This document shows, one piece after another, positions 1-5,894 of a stretch of DNA of 6,572 bases; positions within the stretch are counted from its first letter, which is position 1; each line of letters opens with the position of its first letter. Both the position numbers and the translations under genes were made by a program. The stretch comes from Bacteroidota bacterium (GTDB lineage Bacteria; Bacteroidota; Ignavibacteria; Kapaibacteriales; UBA2268), in contig JAFRQN010000206.1 in NCBI GenBank assembly GCA_017428585.1, positions 1-6,572 on the forward strand, read 5' to 3'. The notes under the pieces were generated by a model that was not told the origin of the DNA, made no database searches, and saw only the letters and a program-made list of their open reading frames with translations.

Positions 1-150
1 ATTGTTATTATCTATTTTATCATTTATTTCAATTTCATAAAAACTCTAACCTATAAATGGTATAAAATCACCATCTTCTGTAGTTATTTTTTTTTGTACA
101 TTATATTTATTCAATACTTGTGTTAATCCAGCTTGCATTAAAAAAATCAT
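1..150 (-). pseudogene. B1: 5' part of a B-type MIF-x-LQAGL family gene, broken by an in-frame TAG
   Basis: The reading frame starts at the ATG at 150-148 and leaves the window at position 1, so only the first 50 codons are visible. They begin MIFLMQAGL and align without gaps to the first 50 residues of B2 (1033-1668), with about 26 identities by eye. Codon 35 (48-46) is TAG where B2 has Tyr35 (TAT). Homology resumes at once after the stop: FYEIEINDKI here against FYEIDIEDKI in B2. One base change from a Tyr codon explains the stop. TAG is used as a normal stop by A2, so recoding is unlikely. The start is supported by a good Shine-Dalgarno at 162-156 and by the conserved N-terminus. It is probably the last gene of an A1-B1 pair, 9 nt after A1. 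Function is unknown. A sequencing error is the main alternative to a true pseudogene. Confidence 0.75.
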
Positions 151-155
151 ATAAA

Positions 156-162
156 CTCCTTA
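156..162 (-). promoter_or_regulatory. Shine-Dalgarno of B1, containing the A1 stop codon
   Basis: On the minus strand the sequence reads TAAGGAG, then 5 nt, then the B1 ATG. The TAA is the stop codon of A1, so termination of A1 and initiation of B1 occur on the same few bases. This arrangement is typical of translationally coupled gene pairs. It recurs at the A2-B2 junction. Confidence 0.65.
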
Positions 163-840
163 ATCAAAAAATAATTTATGTCTTCTTATAAAAAAACGCC
201 TATCTTTTTTTGTTTTCAAATAATATATAATATCCGCCAATGCTTCATACAAATTGTAATCTAAACTATCTATTTCTCCTATAGTTTCTTTTTTATATTT
301 TTTTGCTATATAATTAAGATCGCTCATATAATTACTTTTTAAAGTATTAATATTTATATTTACTTTTTGTTCTATCATATTTACAACCTGAACAAATAGA
401 GTCTCAGAAAAATAAACAGGACATACTTGTATTGAATCCATTGCAAAATTTTGTATATAAGGTTTTAATTGATATACTTTTTTAAAATTCTCAAACCTAT
501 CATCATATTTGTTATATAATCTTAATTGAGATTTAATCTCATTTATATATTTAACTATTTCTTCAATTGAAAAAGAAGGAAAATTTATTAAATAATCCAT
601 ATATGGATTATTTAATTGAATAGCTATAAAAGCAGAAGCAATTTTATATAAATAATTCTCTCTTTGATGCAATAAAGAAGCCATAATAGTATTAGTTGAT
701 AAAGCATTTTTTTTTATATTATCATCTTCATTCAAAACATAAAAATTATATTTTTCATAAAAAAAGACATTATAACCCAAATCAGCCATCGGTTTTTTGG
801 GTAGTAAATCATATAATCCTGCCTGCAAAACAAATATCAT
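160..840 (-). CDS. A1: uncharacterised A-type protein of a MIF-x-LQAGL family
   Basis: This encodes 226 residues, and I do not recognise the family. The start ATG (840-838) follows GGAG at 850-847 and gives the N-terminus MIFVLQAGLYDLLPKKPM shared with A2. There is no signal peptide or convincing membrane segment, so a cytosolic protein is expected. Segments conserved with A2 are FYEKY (27-31), NNPY followed by an aromatic- and Ile-rich stretch (77-100), RFE-x-FKK with LKPYIQ (115-130), and a C-terminal LYEALAD (197-203) ending in a basic TKKDRR tail. The B protein keeps weaker versions of the same blocks, so A and B are probably ancient paralogues. B1 follows after 9 nt. Base composition is very AT-rich. 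It could be an immunity-type, phage-cargo or partner-binding protein, but nothing in the sequence decides this. I am confident it is a real gene and not confident of any role. Confidence 0.85.
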   Translation of the reverse strand: MIFVLQAGLYDLLPKKPMADLGYNVFFYEKYNFYVLNEDDNIKKNALSTNTIMASLLHQRENYLYKIASAFIAIQLNNPYMDYLINFPSFSIEEIVKYINEIKSQLRLYNKYDDRFENFKKVYQLKPYIQNFAMDSIQVCPVYFSETLFVQVVNMIEQKVNININTLKSNYMSDLNYIAKKYKKETIGEIDSLDYNLYEALADIIYYLKTKKDRRFFIRRHKLFFD

Positions 841-1032
841 TGATTACTCCATAAAATACTATAAAAAGATATTAATTAAAATTTTAAATACATTTAATTA
901 AACAAAAATTATTTTCTAGCTTTTAGTGTATAATTTAAAATATAAATATCTTTTTTACAAAGAAAAAAGAATTAAAAGTATTTGGAATTATACAAAAATA
1001 TAATATAATACACTATTTATTTAGAAAAATTT
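841..1032 (-). other. 192-nt AT-rich gap between the two A-B pairs, possible promoter of A1
   Basis: There is no reading frame here. On the minus strand it holds a TATAAT at 992-987 preceded by TG at 994-993 (about 146 nt before the A1 start), but no good -35 hexamer. A 9-bp all-A/T inverted repeat lies at 872-880 and 893-901 with a 12-nt spacer. The A1 Shine-Dalgarno GGAG is at 850-847. The size of the gap compared with the 9- and 12-nt gaps within pairs suggests that the A1-B1 pair has its own promoter. In sequence this AT-rich a TATAAT is expected by chance, so the promoter is tentative. Confidence 0.3.
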
Positions 1033-1668
1033 TTATTTAATAATTTTACGTGTATTTTTTAACTCTGAAATAAAATCACAAATTTTATCATATAGATTAG
1101 GCAAACTATTATCCATCAAATCTATTTTGAATTCCCTAAATCTTTTATTATTCATTTGTATAAATATATTATCATTATTAAAACTACGTTTTATTGCTTC
1201 AATATATTCATTGTTTATATTGTCCTTTGATTGTATAAATTCTAATAACGTATCTTGGTAATACTCTCCCACTGTTACAGGATATATACTAATATCATCT
1301 ATAACCTTTATTGTCAACCATTCTTCTATTTTATAACCTTTTAAAAATATCTTTAAGTATTCTCTATTATGCAAATAGTAATATTGAAATTTTGCAATCT
1401 CATAATTAAACATAGTTAAAACATCCTTCATTGTAACAAATGGGAAAGATACTATTAAATCTGCATAATTGTATTTTACTTGTGTTGCAATTATATTATG
1501 TATTTGTGGTATTAAATCATTCTTATCTTCTATCTTATCTTCAATATCAATTTCATAGAAACAATAATTATTATAAGGAATAAATTCTAATTCATCCATA
1601 ACAATTATATCTTGCCTTTTAATTTTATTTAATACTTTATTTAATCCAGCTTGTAATAAAAAAATCAT
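1033..1668 (-). CDS. B2: uncharacterised B-type protein of a MIF-x-LQAGL family, intact copy
   Basis: This encodes 211 residues, and I do not recognise the family. The start (1668-1666) is set by the N-terminus MIFLLQAGLNKVLNK shared with B1 and by its position 12 nt after the A2 stop. Blocks equivalent to those in A proteins can be seen: an aromatic stretch ending FYEIDIED (37-44), NYADLIVSFPFVTMKDVL (67-84, compare NPYLDFVIDYPSFTIEEL in A2), FLKGYKIEEWLTIKVIDD (108-125), and LYDKICDFISEL (192-203, compare LYEALAD in A). It lacks the LLPKKPM motif and the long basic KKDRR tail of the A proteins. No membrane segment or signal peptide is visible. Its tight linkage to A2 suggests that the two products work together, perhaps as an A-B heteromer; that is inference from gene order only. 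It is the only complete B gene in the window. Confidence 0.85.
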   Translation of the reverse strand: MIFLLQAGLNKVLNKIKRQDIIVMDELEFIPYNNYCFYEIDIEDKIEDKNDLIPQIHNIIATQVKYNYADLIVSFPFVTMKDVLTMFNYEIAKFQYYYLHNREYLKIFLKGYKIEEWLTIKVIDDISIYPVTVGEYYQDTLLEFIQSKDNINNEYIEAIKRSFNNDNIFIQMNNKRFREFKIDLMDNSLPNLYDKICDFISELKNTRKIIK

Positions 1669-1677
1669 AATATATCG

Positions 1678-1683
1678 TCCCTA
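1678..1683 (-). promoter_or_regulatory. Shine-Dalgarno of B2 overlapping the A2 stop codon
   Basis: On the minus strand it reads TAGGGA, where TAG is the stop of A2, followed by 9 nt and then the B2 ATG. It is a weaker match than the B1 site but has the same layout of stop codon merged with ribosome binding site. Confidence 0.5.
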
Positions 1684-2346
1684 AAAAAATATTTTATTTT
1701 TTCTTTTTAATAATCTTCTATCTTTTTTTGTATCATTATAAAACATAGCATCAGCTAATGCTTCATATAGATTATATTCTAAGTTGTTTATTTCCCATAT
1801 AAAAATATTTTTATTACTTGATATAAATTCAGCTTCCTTCTTGAATGTATCTATATATTCATAATTCATATTTCCCAATTGTTCGAAAATCTTTATATTT
1901 TGACTCGAATCAAAACAAATACCACACAAAAAAATAGTATTTAATGCTGATAACTGAATATATGGTTTAAGATTATTATCTTTCTTAAATTTTTCAAACC
2001 TAGCTTCTTCTGTTTCACAATTCTCAACATCTGCATCCATATACACTTTTAATCCAAATCTTACATCATTTATATATTTTATTAATTCTTCTATTGTAAA
2101 ACTAGGGTAATCAATAACAAAATCAAGATATGGATTATTTATTTGTGAACTAACAATTCTTAATGCAAGATCTTTTAAATAATTATCTTTAATTTTAGAC
2201 GATAAAGAGATTGCTTTATTTATGTATGTTGCTTCTCTTGCGACGCAAAAAACATATTTTTCATAAAAATAAATATCATTTTCTAATTCATACATTGGTT
2301 TTTTTGGAAGTAGCTCATATAATCCAGCCTGTAATATGAAAATCAT
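1681..2346 (-). CDS. A2: uncharacterised A-type protein, first gene of the A/B cluster
   Basis: This encodes 221 residues, and I do not recognise the family. The start at 2346-2344 follows GAGGTG (2357-2352) at a normal distance and gives MIFILQAGLYELLPKKPM, the same N-terminus as A1. Other segments shared with A1 are FYEKY (27-31), NNPY (70-73) leading to PSFTIEELIKYIN (81-93), RFEKFKK and LKPYIQ (116-131), YNLYEALAD (191-199), and a basic tail with TKKDRR (206-211). Four cysteines (34, 110, 141, 144) include a C-G-I-C at 141-144, but A1 lacks the pair, so a metal site is not supported. It appears to be the promoter-proximal gene, with B2 12 nt downstream. It is divergent from the tape measure gene across 113 nt. 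Role unknown. Confidence 0.85.
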   Translation of the reverse strand: MIFILQAGLYELLPKKPMYELENDIYFYEKYVFCVAREATYINKAISLSSKIKDNYLKDLALRIVSSQINNPYLDFVIDYPSFTIEELIKYINDVRFGLKVYMDADVENCETEEARFEKFKKDNNLKPYIQLSALNTIFLCGICFDSSQNIKIFEQLGNMNYEYIDTFKKEAEFISSNKNIFIWEINNLEYNLYEALADAMFYNDTKKDRRLLKRKNKIFF

Positions 2347-2459
2347 AAATACACCTCACTATATGATAAAATTAATTATAGTATTATTCAAATAAAACAA
2401 ATATAATATTTTTACAAATATAATTAAAAGTTTTTTATAATTAATTAGAATTAATAATC
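2347..2459. promoter_or_regulatory. Divergent intergenic region between A2 and the tape measure gene
   Basis: This 113-nt stretch is almost all A/T. Toward A2 there is a TATAAT at 2380-2375 on the minus strand, 28 nt before the start codon, but no good -35 hexamer at 16-18 nt. The A2 ribosome binding site GAGGTG lies at 2357-2352. Toward the tape measure gene I find no Shine-Dalgarno within 20 nt of the ATG and no recognisable promoter. The region probably drives the A/B cluster. Confidence 0.35.
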
Positions 2460-4910
2460 ATGAGCGACAAATATACACAAAAAATATATTTCGATGCTGA
2501 AGTTGATGTAAACAAAAAAAGTTTACAAAAAACACAAAAAGAAATAGAAAATCTTAATCCAAAAATAGAAGCTAATATTTCTGTAAAAAACGCGTCGAAT
2601 GAATTTGGGCAATTAAAAAGACAAATTGATGAGTTGGCAAAAAGTCAAGCTGCACAATTAAAAACATTAAAGGAAGCTGGGCAGGCAGGCACAAAAGAAT
2701 ATAAAAACTTAGAAGCTCAGTTACAAAATACATACAAATATATAAATGATTTAGATAAAACTAAATTATCTTTAAATGTTGATACAGAAGCATTTAATAA
2801 ATTACAAAATACTTTACATAATTTAGATTTAGGTGTCGATACTCAAAAATTAGAAAATCAATTAAAATCTATTACACAAAGTCTAAAAGATGTAGGTAGT
2901 ATAGATTTGGAAAGTCTAAAACAATTTGCGGCCTATCTTCCTGAGGAACAATTCAAACAATTAAATGAAGATTTAGTACAATTAGGAATAAAATTAGAAG
3001 AAGTTAAAAATATAAAAGATATATTTAAAACGGCAGATGATTATGATAAAGCATTAAATTCTTTATATAAATTATTAGATACACAAAAAAAACAATTAAA
3101 TGAAATGCAACAGGCAGGCAAAACAGGTTCTGAAGCATATAATCAATTATCAAAAACAGTAGATGATACAACAAACAGAATTGTTGAATTGCAAAGCGCA
3201 AGCAAAAAATTAAATTTTATAGAAAATACAAAAAATTTCAATGAAGCAATTAGTCAATTTGGATTTGTTAGTCAAGGTATATCTACCTTTGTAACTTCTT
3301 TACAAACTATAACTGATCCTTTTGTTAATTTGGATACTGCGACCGCTCGTATAAAAACATTAGGAGGTGCGGCCAAAGAAAATGCAGAAAATTTTGAAAA
3401 AATGTCTTTGGCTATGTCTAAGAAGATACCAATCAATGCGGCAGATATACAATTAGCTTCTTATAATGCTTTATCTGCTGGAATAAAAGCTACAACAGAA
3501 GATATGAATGCTTTTATGGAAGCATCCGCGAAGCTGGCCGTAGGAGGTGCAGAATCAATTAATAATACTGTTGATTTATTATCTTCTTTAATCAATGCTT
3601 ATGGTGAGTCCGCTGAGAAAGCTACTGAGTATTCTGATGCTTTGTTTAAGACCGTGAATTTAGGAAAAACTACAATCCCTGAACTCGCCGCCTCCTTGTC
3701 TCAAGTTATACCAACCGCCGCCGCCTATGGTGCTTCTATTAGGGACGTGGGCGCCGCATTAGCTTTGATGACCGCAAAAGGCGTGCCGACCGCACAGGCT
3801 ACTACTCGTTTAAATCAAATGCTAATTCAAATGCAAAAACCTTCTGCAAATTTACGTAAAATTATTGCGGCTACTTCTTTGTCAGTTGAAGAGCTGGGCA
3901 ATAAAGTACGCGGAGGTGATTTTATTGGTGCATTAAAAGATTTACAAAAAGCATTTGAAGAGACTGGCTACTCCGCTACGCAGGCGTTCGGCTCGGCTGA
4001 GGCCTCCTCTGCTTTTAATACTCTTACAGGTGATATAGATAGTTTAGCTAATACATTAAATGAATTTAATAATGCGGCTGGAACTACTGAAGACGCGTTC
4101 AATGATATGTCAAACACAATAGAAAATAAATCTAAACAATTAAAAACAATCTTAGAAAGTATGCTTATAAGTGTTATGGATATTACAGGGCCAATAGGAG
4201 AAACAGGGGTGGCAAGCGTACAAGTAATGCAGGAATTATTACCTTATATCCAAACATTAAACGGTGTAGCTACGATGTTTGGAAATACAAAAAATATGAT
4301 AACAGGATTAGCAGATTCTATTACTACTATATTAATACCAACTTTTACAAAATATGCAAAAGGTGTAAATATAGCAACTGAAATGCATAAAAAATTAAAT
4401 TTAGTTATGAACTTTTTAAAGGCTCATCCCTTATTAGTTTCATTGCCTATAATTATTGGATTAGTAAAAGGATGTATAGAATTATATAAAGCCTTAAATA
4501 AATCTGCAGAAGAACAGAAAAAAATTAATTTGGAAACTAAAAAACATACTGAGGAACTTATAAACAATAACAAACAAAGAATAGATACAATAAACAATAT
4601 AGATGTATTAATCAAAAAATATGAAATTTTAGGAAAAAAGACAAGTCTTACTAAAAAAGAAGAGGCGGAGCTGGCAGATGTACAAAAACAATTAAATAAA
4701 GAAATCCCAGAAGCACAAATTGGCGTCTTGTCTTATTCTGAATCTTTGGATATATTAAGGAAAAAGTCTGCCGAGTCCTCAGACGAATTAGCAAGGCTAA
4801 AAACAGAAACGAAACAATTTGAAAAAAATAAAAAAAGAGCGGGATTGTCCCGCTCTTTTTTTGTAAAATGTTTTTTACTGTTTAGTCCAAATTCTATTAT
4901 TAAGATTTAA
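2460..4910 (+). CDS. Phage tail tape measure protein (TP901 type), apparently truncated at its 3' end
   Basis: This 816-residue frame encodes a tail-length scaffold found inside the tail tube of siphophages and myophages. Residues 1-260 are charged and coiled-coil-like, with a repeated Q-L...AG-x-x-G...Y-x-x-L unit at 66-98 and 212-244. Residues ~266-580 match the conserved TP901 tape measure core: ITDPFVNLDTATARIKTLGG, an Ala/Gly-rich middle (408-447) with PELAASLSQVIPTAAAYGAS, and GSAEASSAFNTLTGD (511-525). A hydrophobic segment lies at ~656-676, followed by charged helical sequence. The start gives a natural MSDKYTQKIYFDAEVDV beginning but has no visible ribosome binding site. Residues 791-816 are encoded by a terminator hairpin and by the antisense of the DUF3137 gene end (36-nt overlap), so the true phage sequence probably ends near 4825. 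No chaperone, tube or baseplate genes adjoin it. I am sure of the family; whether it is functional is doubtful. Confidence 0.88.
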   Translation: MSDKYTQKIYFDAEVDVNKKSLQKTQKEIENLNPKIEANISVKNASNEFGQLKRQIDELAKSQAAQLKTLKEAGQAGTKEYKNLEAQLQNTYKYINDLDKTKLSLNVDTEAFNKLQNTLHNLDLGVDTQKLENQLKSITQSLKDVGSIDLESLKQFAAYLPEEQFKQLNEDLVQLGIKLEEVKNIKDIFKTADDYDKALNSLYKLLDTQKKQLNEMQQAGKTGSEAYNQLSKTVDDTTNRIVELQSASKKLNFIENTKNFNEAISQFGFVSQGISTFVTSLQTITDPFVNLDTATARIKTLGGAAKENAENFEKMSLAMSKKIPINAADIQLASYNALSAGIKATTEDMNAFMEASAKLAVGGAESINNTVDLLSSLINAYGESAEKATEYSDALFKTVNLGKTTIPELAASLSQVIPTAAAYGASIRDVGAALALMTAKGVPTAQATTRLNQMLIQMQKPSANLRKIIAATSLSVEELGNKVRGGDFIGALKDLQKAFEETGYSATQAFGSAEASSAFNTLTGDIDSLANTLNEFNNAAGTTEDAFNDMSNTIENKSKQLKTILESMLISVMDITGPIGETGVASVQVMQELLPYIQTLNGVATMFGNTKNMITGLADSITTILIPTFTKYAKGVNIATEMHKKLNLVMNFLKAHPLLVSLPIIIGLVKGCIELYKALNKSAEEQKKINLETKKHTEELINNNKQRIDTINNIDVLIKKYEILGKKTSLTKKEEAELADVQKQLNKEIPEAQIGVLSYSESLDILRKKSAESSDELARLKTETKQFEKNKKRAGLSRSFFVKCFLLFSPNSIIKI
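4830..4862. terminator. Bidirectional intrinsic terminator
   Basis: This is a perfect inverted repeat: seven A, then GAGCGGGA (4837-4844), loop TTG (4845-4847), TCCCGCTC (4848-4855), then seven T. The eight-base GC-rich core plus seven A-T pairs gives a 15-bp stem with a U-tract on either strand. It lies 12 nt beyond the stop codon of the DUF3137 gene, so it fits the end of the lemA operon on the minus strand. On the plus strand it lies inside the tape measure reading frame and would stop that transcript before its stop codon. Confidence 0.9.
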
Positions 4911-5879
4911 ATCTTCCACAATGCTGATAGCAAGTTCTAAATCATTAAAATAGCTCATTGTTTGTTTTTCATTAATTACGCTTCTATGATATCTTGGTTC
5001 AAACAGATTTCCTTTATATGGAATTGCTATATAAATATTAGAATTTACAAAAGACAACATTATATCTTTATTAGTCTTGCGTTTGAAATCCAATAATCTT
5101 TGCATTATACTTGATGAGAGTATATAACGCGCTTCTATTTGATCAGAACCATAGACAGCAAATTCTTTTTCAAATTCAATATCTTCAAGCTGAACAAGCT
5201 CGCCGTAGTGTTTATTCAATTTCTGAAAAGCAGTACCGATTCTTCCAAATTTTCTTTCTGCGAAATCAGGCAAAACAAAATACTTTCCATTGAAATTTTT
5301 ATTAAAATCTGCTTTGAAAAACAAACCATTAAAAATATCAACCCATCTTTCCTTGTCATCATCACCTGCAGACGTTTTATAAGATGCATGGACTTCTGAG
5401 AAAGCTATTTCTGTTTTATCTATAGTACCATAAATTAAATCATCACCATAATATCTATCAGGAGTATTGGTAAATATACCTGACTCTATAAATTCGTTCT
5501 TTTTAATAAAATCTTTTGATGAATACTTCAAGTCTTTATGAATAAACTCTATTATAGGAGTAATTATATTATTTTTAAAACTATCAACAAAAGCGCTTTT
5601 ATTGCGTTTTAGATAATAAAAATAAACTCCAATACCCATAATAAAAAGAATTATGGTTATTATTAATGGAACATTTGCACTCTTATTATCAAATGGAACA
5701 CCATAAACAGCTTTATTGATTAAAAAGCCAATCACCCATAGAGCTATAAAAATAAGAATAAAAACTATTGTAGTTATAAAATTTTTATTTTTTGCCTGCT
5801 TGCGTTCTTTATCAATAGATTCAAGTTTTGGTAATAATTCAGTATCGTAAAATGTTTTAAATTCTTGTTTAGTTTTCAT
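4875..5879 (-). CDS. DUF3137 family membrane protein
   Basis: This 334-residue protein has two membrane segments near the N-terminus (about 34-54 and 70-90), preceded by a charged helix with many lysines, and then a long soluble domain. The soluble part carries features I associate with DUF3137: SGIFTNTPDRYYGDD (133-147), a G-T-I-D-K-T...FSEVHA stretch (151-165), and IFNGLFFKADFNKNFNGKYF (182-201) followed by VLPDFAE. The two helices are joined by a loop of about 15 residues, so the C-terminal domain and N-terminus probably face the cytoplasm. It begins 15 nt after the lemA stop and has no clear Shine-Dalgarno of its own, consistent with an operon and coupled translation. The biochemical role of the family is not known to me. 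It is often found beside lemA. The gene looks intact and ends just before the terminator. Confidence 0.85.
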   Translation of the reverse strand: MKTKQEFKTFYDTELLPKLESIDKERKQAKNKNFITTIVFILIFIALWVIGFLINKAVYGVPFDNKSANVPLIITIILFIMGIGVYFYYLKRNKSAFVDSFKNNIITPIIEFIHKDLKYSSKDFIKKNEFIESGIFTNTPDRYYGDDLIYGTIDKTEIAFSEVHASYKTSAGDDDKERWVDIFNGLFFKADFNKNFNGKYFVLPDFAERKFGRIGTAFQKLNKHYGELVQLEDIEFEKEFAVYGSDQIEARYILSSSIMQRLLDFKRKTNKDIMLSFVNSNIYIAIPYKGNLFEPRYHRSVINEKQTMSYFNDLELAISIVEDLNLNNRIWTKQ

Positions 5880-5894
5880 TGTACAAAATGCTTA

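Larger units (their letters stand above)
1..2346 (-). repeat. Tandemly duplicated two-gene module (A2-B2, then A1-B1)
   Basis: Four consecutive minus-strand reading frames share the start MIF-x-(L/M)-QAGL. Two subtypes alternate. A2 and A1 share LLPKKPM at residues 12-18, FYEKY, NNPY, LKPYIQ and a C-terminal LYEALAD...TKKDRR. B2 and B1 share VLNK, FIP and FYEI. The order A-B-A-B with short A-B spacings (12 and 9 nt) and one 192-nt gap between the pairs indicates duplication of a pair rather than of single genes. Divergence between copies is large, so the duplication is old or the second pair was acquired separately. The repeat continues past the left edge of the window. Confidence 0.7.

Noticed and set aside
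1..150. Programmed readthrough or recoding of TAG in B1
   Set aside because: A2 ends with TAG as an ordinary stop, and a single substitution from the aligned Tyr codon is a simpler explanation.
872..901. Inverted repeat as a terminator of B2
   Set aside because: The 9-bp stem is entirely A/T with a 12-nt loop and lies about 130 nt past the B2 stop. It is likely chance in such AT-rich sequence.
1914..1926. Possible zinc site C-G-I-C in A2 (residues 141-144)
   Set aside because: A1 has only one cysteine at the equivalent place and no matching second pair, so a conserved metal site is not supported.
160..2346. A/B proteins as tail assembly chaperones of the tape measure
   Set aside because: Such chaperones are normally encoded just upstream on the same strand, often with a frameshift product. 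Here the genes are divergent, duplicated and show no slippery-site fusion.
2683..3119. Repeated GGCAGGC string in the tape measure gene (also GCAGGCAGG in A1) as a recombination or regulatory motif
   Set aside because: Each occurrence encodes Gln-Ala-Gly within a protein motif, and no wider nucleotide similarity surrounds them.
4424..4615. Minus-strand 63-residue open frame
   Set aside because: It lies entirely inside the tape measure gene in antisense. Its hydrophobic look comes from the A/T-rich complement, and it has no ribosome binding site or family signature.
5111..5399. Two plus-strand open frames of 60 and 86 residues
   Set aside because: They overlap each other and lie antisense to the well-supported DUF3137 gene, with no recognisable domain.
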